From contig CAKUHA010000016.1 of the NCBI GenBank assembly GCA_934655755.1, forward strand, positions 1 through 28,452: a stretch of DNA of 28,452 nt, given 5' to 3'. Source of the stretch: an uncultured Collinsella sp. GTDB taxonomy: Bacteria; Actinomycetota; Coriobacteriia; Coriobacteriales; Coriobacteriaceae. A model generated the notes under the pieces. It made no database searches, had not been told where the DNA came from, and was given only the letters and a program-made list of their open reading frames with translations. Both the position numbers and the translations under genes were made by a program. Positions 1 to 6,827 of the stretch are shown piece after piece; positions within the stretch are counted from its first letter, which is position 1; each line of letters opens with the position of its first letter.

Positions 1-86
1 TCCTCGGGCAGCTCGGGCGTATCGACCTCGACCTCGTAACCGCAAACGGTGCACACGAACTTATAGGTCTTCTTCTCCTCAGCCAT
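1..86 (-). CDS. Rubredoxin-like protein (5' part only, runs off left edge)
   Basis: The 28 visible residues begin MAEEKKTYKFVCTVCGYEVE and hold a CxxCGY knuckle (Cys12, Cys15), the first half of the iron site of rubredoxins and rubredoxin-like C-terminal domains. The second knuckle would lie beyond the window edge. The start is the ATG at 86, preceded by a good GAGGAG ribosome site. The protein probably carries one electron through an Fe(Cys)4 centre in the cytoplasm. The next gene upstream on the same strand is a flavin reductase, a classic electron-donor partner, so the two probably form a redox pair. A short rubrerythrin-like protein is possible because only the N-terminus is visible. Confidence 0.75.
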   Translation of the reverse strand, partial: MAEEKKTYKFVCTVCGYEVEVDTPELPE

Positions 87-130
87 GATGTTCTCCTCTC
101 GAACGTGACTGCTGATGTACTTCGCTTATC

Positions 131-158
131 AGTATAGGTTCTCAATAATATAATGCAA
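131..158 (-). promoter_or_regulatory. Candidate promoter of the rubredoxin-like gene
   Basis: On the minus strand a TTGCAT -35 (153-158) and a TATACT -10 (131-136) are separated by 16 bases, about 45 bases before the rubredoxin ATG, in an AT-rich stretch. An imperfect dyad (TTATCAG...TTATTGAG on opposite strands, about 126-149) overlaps the -10 and could bind a metal- or peroxide-responsive repressor; that part is speculative. The rubredoxin-like gene may therefore be expressed separately from the flavin reductase. Confidence 0.45.
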
Positions 159-175
159 GTGTTTTTAGAGCATTT

Positions 176-679
176 CTATCCCTGATACGAAGATGCCTTA
201 GGCGGCGTCTTGCCCTTCAGAACCTTGTGGTAGTAATCGTAGGTGAGCGGCGTCTCGTCACTCAGGCGCTCGGCATCCTCGACCTCGCCGATAAACAGCA
301 GATGCGTGCCCACATCCACGGTGTCAATCAAGCGGCAGCTAAACAGCGCCGCCGCATGCTCGGGCACATAAGGCATGCCCAGAGCCGTCTCGCGAGTCTC
401 GTACTTGGCAAACTTGTCGTAATCACTGCTGGTGCGAAAGCCAAAGTTACCAATGTAGAGCATGTCGGCCGTCTGATCGATCACGGTCAGCGCGAACGCT
501 TTGGCCGACGCGATGACGCCCGAGGTAACGTTGTCCTTGTTCACGGCAACCGAGATACGCGGCGGCATGGACGTCACCTGCACCGCCGTGTTGATGACGC
601 AGCCGGCGCGCAGCCCGTCTGCCGCGGCGCTCACCACGTACAGACCGCTCGGCATGGTAAAGAACGCAGTTTTGTCCAT
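176..679 (-). CDS. Flavin reductase domain protein (NAD(P)H:FMN oxidoreductase / flavoredoxin type)
   Basis: This 167-residue protein fits the single-domain flavin reductase-like family. It begins MDKTAFFTMPSGLYVVSA, has the family's MPPRISVAVNKDN stretch that lies around the flavin, and ends with a GEVEDAERL strand before a YYHKVLKGKTPPKA tail. The ATG at 679 was chosen over a longer in-frame start at 748 because AGGGGAG lies just upstream and because the family begins near this point; the longer frame would run into the smpB terminator. In anaerobes such proteins pass electrons from NAD(P)H through FMN to rubredoxin or to oxygen-scavenging flavoproteins. The rubredoxin-like gene lies 89 bases downstream on the same strand. 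The exact acceptor cannot be read from sequence. Confidence 0.85.
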   Translation of the reverse strand: MDKTAFFTMPSGLYVVSAAADGLRAGCVINTAVQVTSMPPRISVAVNKDNVTSGVIASAKAFALTVIDQTADMLYIGNFGFRTSSDYDKFAKYETRETALGMPYVPEHAAALFSCRLIDTVDVGTHLLFIGEVEDAERLSDETPLTYDYYHKVLKGKTPPKASSYQG

Positions 680-728
680 AACGATCACTCCCCTAACCCG
701 GGTTGGAACCTCATGGATGTATGTACCC

Positions 729-766
729 ACAAAAAAGGCGGCACCCATAGCGGATGCCGCCTTTGA
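729..766 (-). terminator. Intrinsic terminator after smpB
   Basis: AAAGGCGGCA (734-743) pairs with TGCCGCCTTT (755-764). Read on the minus strand the hairpin is followed by a run of T, so it ends the TPR-smpB transcript before the flavin reductase gene. Confidence 0.85.
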
Positions 767-829
767 GACATATGTGTCAGAACAGTAAGAAAGATGAGAC
801 GCGTCCCACCGTCCTCACAGGTCGAGCGC

Positions 830-1300
830 CTAGCGGTTGCGCTCCTTGAGCGCGCGGTCAATCTCGCGCTGGACATCGCGCTTGGCCATATCTTCACGCT
901 TGTCGTAGAGCTTCTTGCCGCGACCGAGGCCCAGCAACAGCTTTACGCGGCCGTCGGTATTAAAGTAAAGTTCCAGCGGCACCAGGGCATAGCCGCGGTT
1001 GCGTAGCTTGCCGTCGAGGAAATCGATCTCCTTGCGGTGCAGCAGCAGACGACGACGGCGGTCGGGGTCACGGTTCCACACGCCACCATGGCTATAAGGG
1101 TGGATATGCAGGCCCACGAGCCAGCACTCCCCGCCACGGATGAGCGCAAAGGTGTCGGTAATCTGACAGGCACGCTCACGAATCGACTTGACCTCGGTGC
1201 CGCTCAGCTCAATGCCGCACTCAAAGGTCTCATCGATAAAGTACTCGTGATGTGCCGAGCGATTCTTGGAGATGAGCTTGCGCTCGCGCTTACTGGGCAT
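830..1300 (-). CDS. smpB: SsrA-binding protein SmpB
   Basis: The 156-residue product begins MPSKRERKLISKNRSAHHEY and has the conserved SmpB features: FECGIELSGTEVKSIR, the WLVGLHIHPYSHG segment, and the basic C-terminal tail (KKLYDKREDMAKRDVQREID) that enters the ribosomal decoding centre. SmpB binds tmRNA and brings it to stalled ribosomes for trans-translation. The start at 1300 gives the usual family N-terminus; a longer frame extends into the neighbouring TPR gene and is not needed. It overlaps the 3' end of the TPR gene by 11 bases, so translation is probably coupled. No tmRNA gene was found in this window. A strong terminator follows. Confidence 0.97.
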   Translation of the reverse strand: MPSKRERKLISKNRSAHHEYFIDETFECGIELSGTEVKSIRERACQITDTFALIRGGECWLVGLHIHPYSHGGVWNRDPDRRRRLLLHRKEIDFLDGKLRNRGYALVPLELYFNTDGRVKLLLGLGRGKKLYDKREDMAKRDVQREIDRALKERNR

Positions 1301-2207
1301 CGCCGGCCTCCTTGGCACCATCGGCGTTTGAGCCCGCCGCCTCGCGCTTGGCCTTGCGCTCGGCATTGAGCTCGGCGTCGCTCTCGCGCACCAGTTTGAT
1401 AATCGCTGCGCAGGCCTCCTCGCCCACCAAGTCGCGAGCACGGACCGTCAGACGCGTAGCCTCCTGCTTGTCGCCATCGCTCGCAGCATCGGTCGCGCAC
1501 ATGATCAGGCAGATGGCAATCTCGGCCGAAGGCGAGGTCGGCACGCCCTGCAGGGCCAGCTCGCCCATCACATGGTCGTCGCTCTCGTCGGCGGCATCCG
1601 GATAGGTGGTATGGATCTTGTTGAGCAGACGCGTCGTATGCGAATCGCCGGGGGCCAGGCGCAGCGCCAGACGCGCGCAGCCCACGGCAGCAGAGACATT
1701 CTCGGTCTCGGGCTCCAAGAAGTACTGGCCCAAGTTGGCGTAGGCGCGGGCGGCGCACTTGCCGTCGCTCGCACGCTCCAACACCGAATACGAAAGCGAC
1801 GCCCACTCCTGCTTGTCCTCGAGCGCACGGAACAGCTCGGCCAAGTCCAGACGATAGTTGCAGTTCATGGGGTCCCAGCGCACGGCCTGCATCAGGGCAT
1901 TGCGAGCGCTCACATAATCCTGCTGGCGAATATAGGCAAACGCCATGTCGGAGTACAGGCGGTCAAACGGCACCTCGACCTGCACCAGCTCGCGCGGATC
2001 CTTCTCCACGCGGCGATAGGCCAGGCGCTCAAACTTGCTGTCGAAGCTAAAGTACTGGCGCTTCTCCTCTGTCTTGCACTCGGCATCGATATACTCCTCG
2101 GCAAGCTCCACCAGACGCTCCAGCAGCGGCGTTGCGGTGGCCAGGTCGCCCTGCGCCAGATAGTTCTCGGCATACGTGATGTCTTCCAAGCTGATAGGCA
2201 GGTCCAT
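1290..2207 (-). CDS. TPR-type helical repeat protein of unknown function
   Basis: The 305-residue, largely helical protein has a central stretch (about residues 85-190) resembling tetratricopeptide repeats, e.g. YSDMAFAYIRQQDYVSARNA and YANLGQYFLEPETENVSAAV, each followed by an A..L.P-type second helix. The C-terminal 40 residues are rich in Ala, Glu and Lys and probably flexible. No signal peptide or membrane segment is visible, so it should be cytoplasmic. The start at 2207 has GAGGAG at good spacing. It is upstream of smpB and overlaps it, so the two are one transcription unit, but that alone does not show a trans-translation role. TPR proteins generally act as binding scaffolds; the partner is unknown. 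Confidence 0.8.
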   Translation of the reverse strand: MDLPISLEDITYAENYLAQGDLATATPLLERLVELAEEYIDAECKTEEKRQYFSFDSKFERLAYRRVEKDPRELVQVEVPFDRLYSDMAFAYIRQQDYVSARNALMQAVRWDPMNCNYRLDLAELFRALEDKQEWASLSYSVLERASDGKCAARAYANLGQYFLEPETENVSAAVGCARLALRLAPGDSHTTRLLNKIHTTYPDAADESDDHVMGELALQGVPTSPSAEIAICLIMCATDAASDGDKQEATRLTVRARDLVGEEACAAIIKLVRESDAELNAERKAKREAAGSNADGAKEAGDAQ

Positions 2208-2235
2208 GGCTACTCCTCAATCTGGGCGAAACGCG

Positions 2236-2256
2236 GCAAACACCGTTTGCGGTCAA
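2236..2256 (-). promoter_or_regulatory. Candidate promoter/operator before the TPR-smpB unit
   Basis: A TTGACC -35-like hexamer (minus strand, 2251-2256) is followed by the short palindrome GCAAAC-ACC-GTTTGC (2236-2250). No good -10 is apparent. The dyad could be an operator, but nothing identifies its regulator. Confidence 0.3.
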
Positions 2257-2260
2257 TACA

Positions 2261-2289
2261 CAAAACCCGGGTCTCTTACGAGGCCCGGG
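2261..2289 (-). terminator. Terminator of the tRNA-Gln/tRNA-Glu unit
   Basis: CCCGGGTCTC (2266-2275) and GAGGCCCGGG (2280-2289) form a GC-rich hairpin with a 4-base loop and one mismatch. On the minus strand it is followed by TTTTG. It lies directly downstream of the two tRNA genes. Confidence 0.75.
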
Positions 2290-2300
2290 CGTTCATTTTG

Positions 2301-2377
2301 TGGTAGCCCGTACCAGATTCGAACTGGTGATCTCCGCCTTGAGAGGGCGGCGTCCTAAACCGCTAGACGAACGGGCC
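2301..2377 (-). tRNA. tRNA-Glu (anticodon CTC)
   Basis: The minus-strand sequence folds as a cloverleaf: acceptor GGCCCGT pairs with ACGGGCT (ending in a G-U pair), the D arm contains GTCTAGCGG, the anticodon stem CCGCC/GGCGG encloses loop CTCTCAA (anticodon CTC), and the T arm has GTTCGAATC. The 3' CCA is encoded (2301-2303). It is the second tRNA in a two-tRNA transcript. Confidence 0.96.
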
Positions 2378-2394
2378 ATATGTAGCAAATGCAA

Positions 2395-2468
2395 TGGCTG
2401 GGATGGAGGGAGTCGAACCCCCATTGACGGAACCAGAATCCGCTGTCCTGCCATTAGACGACATCCCA
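2395..2468 (-). tRNA. tRNA-Gln (anticodon CTG)
   Basis: Minus-strand acceptor TGGGATG pairs with CATCCCA. The anticodon stem GCGGA/TCCGT encloses loop TTCTGGT (anticodon CTG), and the T loop is GTTCGACTC. The start TGGG and discriminator G before an encoded CCA (2395-2397) fit bacterial tRNA-Gln. It is the first gene of the tRNA pair. Confidence 0.96.
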
Positions 2469-2512
2469 ATGACTGCATCGCTGCGCTCGGCTGTGCCTTT
2501 GCGCAAGAAAGA

Positions 2513-2541
2513 AATATACGGGAAGTCCCGCCGTGACGCAA
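2513..2541 (-). promoter_or_regulatory. Promoter of the tRNA-Gln/tRNA-Glu unit
   Basis: Minus-strand -35 TTGCGT (2536-2541) and -10 TATATT (2513-2518) are 17 bases apart and about 45 bases before the tRNA-Gln 5' end. The upstream side is AT-rich with T runs and a GGCCAA-A-TTGGCC palindrome (2569-2581). The rest of 2542-2744 shows nothing else recognisable. Confidence 0.65.
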
Positions 2542-2744
2542 GCCCCAATTTTGACTTTTTTGAAATTCGGCCAAATTGGCCTAATTTCGCCCAACCCGTG
2601 AAGGACCTGTGAAGCCGACCGCTGTGCACGAAGGGCAAAACGCCGCGAGCGGTAGCCGTCGACCGTTGGCAGATTCTATCGCGAAAACAATAGCGCCAGG
2701 TAACACAATCGAAGCATCAATAGTCGCGTAGATATCGAGGCACC

Positions 2745-3155
2745 ATGGACGAAGAGCTTGACTACCTATGGGAGACCCTGGGCCTCGAGATCACTGCCGA
2801 CCTTTGGCCCGAACGGGACAAGATCCACCCCACGCTGCGCCCCGCCATCACGGTGATGCAGGCAAACTACCGCCACGCCTCGTTTTTGATCATGCGGACG
2901 TCATGGCATGCGGCACTCCCCGACCTCAAGCGCATCCAGGCAAGCCTCGTCGAGCTGTCGGGCATGCCGACCGTCATATCCGAGACGCACCTGGAGCGGC
3001 GACAGCGCGAGCGCCTGCAGCGGCAACGGATTCCGTTTATCTGCCCCGGCGTCCAGGCATATCTGCCTTTTATGGGTGAAGAATACTGGAGCGGCACGCC
3101 CGACAAGCACGTAAAGGTCTACGACCCACACGAATGGGCACGGCTTGAGGACTGA
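2745..3155 (+). CDS. Small protein resembling the N-terminal half of MarR-like proteins; probably truncated
   Basis: The 136-residue protein begins MDEELDYLWETLGLEIT. Its second half contains RRQRERLQRQRIPFICPG and then VQAYLPFMG. From memory, an 'R-x-L-x-x-x-x-x-PFI-PG-Q-YLP-LG' stretch occurs in longer Gram-positive proteins that carry a winged helix C-terminal to it. Here the frame ends 35 residues after that point, with no DNA-binding domain. It is therefore either a decayed remnant or a stand-alone domain. ATG at 2745 has a modest GAGG ribosome site. It is one of the few genes here on the plus strand and one of the few ending in TGA. The family assignment is tentative. Confidence 0.6.
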   Translation: MDEELDYLWETLGLEITADLWPERDKIHPTLRPAITVMQANYRHASFLIMRTSWHAALPDLKRIQASLVELSGMPTVISETHLERRQRERLQRQRIPFICPGVQAYLPFMGEEYWSGTPDKHVKVYDPHEWARLED

Positions 3156-3198
3156 CAGGGTCAGGCCCGCCGGCGAAAAGTGCGCATACCCACCAACC

Positions 3199-3244
3199 GG
3201 AAAGCGCATCCCGGAATTTGCGTCCAGAACGGGACGCACTTTCC
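3199..3244. repeat. Palindromic intergenic element, 15-bp arms
   Basis: GGAAAGCGCATCCCG (3199-3213) and CGGGACGCACTTTCC (3230-3244) are inverted copies with two differences, both of which become G-U pairs if the minus strand is transcribed. A third degenerate copy of the arm (GAAAAGTGCGCAT) starts near 3175. It lies just past the end of the ArsC-like gene but lacks a T run, so it is not a standard terminator. It has the GGGAC/GTCCC core seen in other palindromes in this window. Confidence 0.6.
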
Positions 3245-3255
3245 GCAAGCGGCCG

Positions 3256-3615
3256 CTACAGCAGCGCCTCAGCCCAAGCCGCTTCCCTAAAGCCGGGGAT
3301 CGCAAAGTCATCACCTACCAGCAGCGGGCGCTTAACCAGCATGCCGTCAGTCGCCAGCAGCTCGTAGCACTCCTGGTCCGTCATGCCTGCATCCAGGCGC
3401 GCCTTCAGGCCCAGCTCTCGATATTTCATGCCCGACGAATTAAAGAAGCGCCGCACCGGCAGCCCCGAACGAGCAATCCAGACCGCAAGCTCATCAGCCG
3501 TGGGATTGTCCGCAACGATATCGCGGTCGATATACTCAACCCCATGTTCGTCCAACCACGCCTTGGCCTTTTTACAGGTCGAGCACTTGGGATATTCAAC
3601 AAACAGCACTGCCAT
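3256..3615 (-). CDS. ArsC/Spx-family thioredoxin-fold protein
   Basis: The 119-residue protein has the ArsC-family layout: MAVLFVEYPKCSTCKKAKAW with a CxxC redox motif (Cys11, Cys14), the DEHGVEYIDRDI strand after helix 1, a LPVRRFFNSSGMKYRELGLK centre, and the family C-terminal signature LVKRPLLVGDD. The two-Cys form and lack of an ars operon nearby favour the general 'arsenate reductase-like' (YusI/YffB-like) group, whose physiological substrate is mostly unknown, over a dedicated arsenate reductase. Regulators of the Spx/MgsR type are also related. The ATG at 3615 has AGGAGGA upstream. It appears to be transcribed alone. Confidence 0.88.
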   Translation of the reverse strand: MAVLFVEYPKCSTCKKAKAWLDEHGVEYIDRDIVADNPTADELAVWIARSGLPVRRFFNSSGMKYRELGLKARLDAGMTDQECYELLATDGMLVKRPLLVGDDFAIPGFREAAWAEALL

Positions 3616-3722
3616 GAGGGTCCTCCTCCGTCGAGATGTCCTGCCGCGCCCACATCACCTACCGACGAAGCACGTTCATGCCGATATTGTATCCAGATGT
3701 CGAGCGCGGGGCCCGCGACGCC

Positions 3723-4328
3723 CTACCCCATCTCGCGCATCCAGCGATCGAACGTCCCCACGCACACGCCCAGGCGCTTGGCTGCCTGGCTGCGGGTGAT
3801 ATCGCCCGCCTCGTAGGTCGTCCGCACGAGCTCAAACTGCGGAGGACGCGGCTTGCGAGGCCGGCCAAAACGCACGCCACGGGCCTGCGCCGCCGCGATG
3901 CCCTCGGCCTGGCGCTGATGGATGTTTTCGCGTTCCACCTGCGCCACGTAGCTCAGCAGCTGCAAAACGATATCCGCGATCAGCGTACTGGTCACGTCGG
4001 GCGCCCCGCTGCCCTTGGCGCGCGTATCGAGCAACGGCATGTCCAGCACCACGATGGCGGCACCGAGTTCTTTGGTTATGCGCCGCCATTCCTCGAGAAT
4101 CTCGCTGTAGTTGCGACCCAGCCGATCGATAGACAGCACCACCAGCACGTCTCCATCCCCGAGTGTGCGCAACAGCTCACGATAGCGTGGGCGGTCAAAG
4201 TCCTTACCGCTCGCGTGATCGGCAAAGATGTTCGCTGGTTCCACGCCATAGGCACCCAGCGCATCCAGCTGCCGATTCAGATTTTGGTCGCGTGAGCTCA
4301 CGCGCGCATATCCGTAAACCGTTGCCAT
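3723..4328 (-). CDS. Serine site-specific recombinase (resolvase/invertase family)
   Basis: The 201-residue size is that of small serine recombinases. The N-terminal catalytic domain starts MATVYGYARVSSRDQNLNRQ, with the nucleophile expected at Ser11; DRLGRNYSEI supplies the conserved arginines. The long E helix (SYVAQVERENIHQRQAEGIA) leads to GVRFGRPRK and a C-terminal helix-turn-helix (about residues 165-200, TRSQAAKRLGVCVGTFDRWM). The enzyme would cut and rejoin DNA at short crossover sites through a 5'-phosphoserine link. The start at 4328 fits the family N-terminus; a longer frame to 4424 crosses a palindromic element and is unlikely. No transposase partner or obvious invertible segment is nearby, so its target is unknown. 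Confidence 0.92.
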   Translation of the reverse strand: MATVYGYARVSSRDQNLNRQLDALGAYGVEPANIFADHASGKDFDRPRYRELLRTLGDGDVLVVLSIDRLGRNYSEILEEWRRITKELGAAIVVLDMPLLDTRAKGSGAPDVTSTLIADIVLQLLSYVAQVERENIHQRQAEGIAAAQARGVRFGRPRKPRPPQFELVRTTYEAGDITRSQAAKRLGVCVGTFDRWMREMG

Positions 4329-4347
4329 GTCATCCCCGCTCTCTCGT

Positions 4348-4386
4348 AAACCTGCCAAAAAGGGACAGATTAATTCTGGTAGGTTT
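4348..4386. repeat. Palindromic element sharing a 20-base core with 18064-18100
   Basis: AAACCTGCCA (4348-4357) pairs with TGGTAGGTTT (4377-4386) with one G-U. The stretch 4349-4368 is identical over 20 bases to 18064-18083, in the same orientation, which marks a dispersed element rather than two unrelated hairpins. It lies just upstream of the serine recombinase start. Confidence 0.75.
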
Positions 4387-4439
4387 ATCTCCCAAAAAGC
4401 GAATGGCAGGGCTGCCGAGCACATGGCAAGACAGCCGAA

Positions 4440-4474
4440 AACAAATACGGGACGGCCCCGAAAGACCGCCCCGT
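4440..4474 (-). terminator. Terminator after rnr
   Basis: ACGGGACGG (4447-4455) and CCGCCCCGT (4466-4474) form a hairpin, fully paired with one G-U when read on the minus strand, and followed by ATTTGTTTTC. It lies 25 bases beyond the rnr stop codon. Confidence 0.7.
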
Positions 4475-4498
4475 TCTCTATCAGTCACCAAATTCCGG

Positions 4499-6634
4499 CT
4501 AATGAATAAGCCTGAAATCCAAGTGTCCGCGCGTGGTGTTGACGCGCGAGACCTCGATGATCACGCGCTGCCCCAGCTCATAGCGGGTCCCCGTATCGGC
4601 GCCCGTGAGCGTGAGCGCGTCCTCGTCAAACTCGAACCACTCGTTGCCCAGGCTCTTGATCGAAACCAGGCCCTCGACCTGCGTCAGATCCAGGCGCACA
4701 AAGAGACCCATGCTGCTGACCCACGAGATGGTTCCGGCATAGCGCTCGCCCAGGCGATCCTCGTAGTACTGCGCGATCTTGATTTTTTGCGTCGCGTGGC
4801 TGGCGGCGTCGGCCGCGCGCTCGGCATCGCTGCAGGCGCGGCAGATCTGCGGCAGGATGCGCGGCAGGGACTCGCGACCCCTACCGATCAGTCGCGGCGT
4901 ACGCACCAGGGCGTCTTTGCCGCCCAGCCGCTCGTAGGCCAGCTGCAGCTTGAGCACGCGATGCACCACCAGGTCGGGATAGCGGCGAATGGGGCTCGTA
5001 AAATGGCAATAGCACGGCGCGGCAAGTGCAAAGTGGCCCTCGTTGCGCGGCTTGTACAGCGCGCGCTGCATGCTGCGCAGCAGCAACGTGTTGACGAGTG
5101 GCGCGTTGGCCGTACCGGCTGCGGCATCAACCGCCGCCTGTAGCTCGTCGGGGCTTCCCAGGGCGATGCCGGCCGCGCGACGGTCATCGATAATCCCCAG
5201 CTGCGCCAGCGCCACGGCGGCGCCGTGCAGGCTGTCGGGACTGGGGTCGTCGTGCACGCGGTAGCAGGCCTCGATATCGCGGTCGGCCAACCACTCGGCC
5301 ACGCACTCGTTGGCCAGCAGCATGGCCTCCTCAATCAGCGACGTGGCGCACGAACGCTCACGCGCCACGATCTGCACGGGCACGCCGTCCTCGTCCAGCA
5401 GGGCACGGATCTCGGCCGTATCGAAGTCGACCGAACCGCGCGCACGGCGAATGCGGCGGCGAAGCTCGGCGAGCTCGTTGGCGGCAACGAGAAAATCACC
5501 CAAGTCGACGTTATAGCCGCGAGCGGTCTCCTCGCACGCAAGCCCGCGCTCGAGCGCCTCCTCACGCGATACCTCTGCAGCCGCAACATCCTCGGCGGCG
5601 CCCTCCAGAACCGAATACTCCACCGCGCCGGCGCGCACCAGCAGTGCCTCGGCGCCGTCGTAGTCCATACGCACGCGCGAGCGGATCACGCTGGGATAGG
5701 GATCGCACTGGCGAATGCGGCCCTGCGCGTCGAGCTCAATATCGACGGTAAAAGCCAGGCGGTCCTCGTCGGGACGAAGCGAGCACAAATCGTTCGACAG
5801 GCGCTCGGGCAGCATAGGCAGCACGCGATCGGCCAGATACACCGACGTCGTGCGATGGCGCGCCTCAAGATCGATATGCCCGTCCCAGGCCACATAGTGC
5901 GAGACGTCGGCGATATGGACGCCCAGCTTGTAGCCGCCCTCGGGCGTGCGCTCCAGCGAGATGGCGTCGTCGAAGTCGCGGGCGTCGACCGGGTCGATCG
6001 TGATGACAAAGCGGTCACGCAGGTCGCGGCGAAGCGGGTCCTTGAGCGCCGAGGCCACATCAAGTGAAAGCGACTCAGCCTCGGCCAGCGCGGCATCGGG
6101 GTAGCTGTCGGTATAGCCATAGCGCGCCATCACATATTGAACGCCCAGATCGGGCGCATCATCGCCACCAATACGGCGCTCAATGGTCACCGTGCCCGAT
6201 TCCAAGCGTGTCGGATAGCTCAGAATGCGCGCAACGACGACATCGCCAGGATGAACGCCCAGGCGCTCCGCCGAGGTGTCCTCGGGCAAAATGAAGAAAT
6301 CGGCTTTAAGACGAGAATCGAGTGGCTCGATTACTCCGAGCGGACCGGCGATCCGATACGTACCCACCACGCTGATGGCGGCTCGCTCTACAACGCCCTC
6401 GATCACGGCACGGCGCTCACCATGCGGGCTGTTCTTAATGCTCACGGCAACGGTATCGCCATCCATGATTTCACGCTTGCCGCGGCCCATGACCTTGTAG
6501 TCGCCATTCTCGGTTACAACGTAGGCACTGTGCTCATGGAGTTGCACGCGCCCGGTCAGACTCGGACGACGCTCGCTGCGCACCGGCCCGCGCTTATTGC
6601 GGGCCCCGCGCTTATGCTTGTTATTGCGCCCCAT
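4499..6634 (-). CDS. rnr: Ribonuclease R (RNB-family 3'-5' exoribonuclease)
   Basis: The 711-residue protein has the RNase II/R layout: a short basic N-terminus, two cold-shock-type OB folds (about 25-170), the RNB catalytic domain, and a C-terminal S1 domain (about 625-711, starting near GERYAGTISWVSSMGLFVRL). The magnesium-binding motif IDPVDARDFDDAIS (from about residue 213) carries the catalytic aspartates. RNB-domain landmarks HIADVSHYV, LPERLSNDLCSL and HFTSPIRRYPDLVVHR follow. It degrades structured RNA, including messages released by trans-translation, matching its closeness to smpB. Compared with E. coli RNase R it lacks the N-terminal helix-turn-helix and most of the Lys-rich C-terminal tail. 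The ATG at 6634 follows AAGGAGG. Confidence 0.96.
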   Translation of the reverse strand: MGRNNKHKRGARNKRGPVRSERRPSLTGRVQLHEHSAYVVTENGDYKVMGRGKREIMDGDTVAVSIKNSPHGERRAVIEGVVERAAISVVGTYRIAGPLGVIEPLDSRLKADFFILPEDTSAERLGVHPGDVVVARILSYPTRLESGTVTIERRIGGDDAPDLGVQYVMARYGYTDSYPDAALAEAESLSLDVASALKDPLRRDLRDRFVITIDPVDARDFDDAISLERTPEGGYKLGVHIADVSHYVAWDGHIDLEARHRTTSVYLADRVLPMLPERLSNDLCSLRPDEDRLAFTVDIELDAQGRIRQCDPYPSVIRSRVRMDYDGAEALLVRAGAVEYSVLEGAAEDVAAAEVSREEALERGLACEETARGYNVDLGDFLVAANELAELRRRIRRARGSVDFDTAEIRALLDEDGVPVQIVARERSCATSLIEEAMLLANECVAEWLADRDIEACYRVHDDPSPDSLHGAAVALAQLGIIDDRRAAGIALGSPDELQAAVDAAAGTANAPLVNTLLLRSMQRALYKPRNEGHFALAAPCYCHFTSPIRRYPDLVVHRVLKLQLAYERLGGKDALVRTPRLIGRGRESLPRILPQICRACSDAERAADAASHATQKIKIAQYYEDRLGERYAGTISWVSSMGLFVRLDLTQVEGLVSIKSLGNEWFEFDEDALTLTGADTGTRYELGQRVIIEVSRVNTTRGHLDFRLIH

Positions 6635-6687
6635 GGCGCCTCCTTACTGTCAATGGTCGTTTGCTCCCCAAGAGTCTACCCAAATGA

Positions 6688-6767
6688 TCCCTGGGGGACG
6701 GCAGGATTGCGGATCACATAGATGGACCAGCGCCATGATGATCCGCAACCCTGCCGTCCCCTAGGGA
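6688..6767. repeat. Long palindromic element, 29-bp arms
   Basis: Arms 6688-6716 and 6739-6767 are inverted copies matching at 27 of 29 positions, around a 22-base loop. Both contain GGGGACGGCAGG or its complement. It sits between the rnr start and the ftsX terminator, has no T run of its own, and belongs to the same type as the other GGGAC-bearing palindromes here. Confidence 0.8.
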
Positions 6768-6769
6768 AC

Positions 6770-6803
6770 AAAAAACGGGCCGCTCCAAAAGAGACGACCC
6801 GTT
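6770..6803 (-). terminator. Terminator after ftsX
   Basis: On the minus strand, AACGGGTCGTCTC and GGAGCGGCCCGTT pair around TTTT (6774-6803) with two G-U pairs, and TTTTTT follows directly. It lies 24 bases past the ftsX stop. Confidence 0.85.
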
Positions 6804-6827
6804 GGAAGGAACGAATTCCGGCCAAGC

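Noticed and set aside
680..829. tmRNA gene next to smpB
   Set aside because: The flanks hold only a terminator and short spacer; no tRNA-Ala-like ends are present.
3640..4440. Invertible DNA switch controlled by the serine recombinase
   Set aside because: The only inverted repeats nearby are short hairpins of the dispersed type; no pair flanks a promoter or gene.
6688..6767. The 29-bp-arm palindrome as the ftsX terminator
   Set aside because: A separate hairpin with a T run at 6770-6803 already ends ftsX, and the palindrome has no T run.
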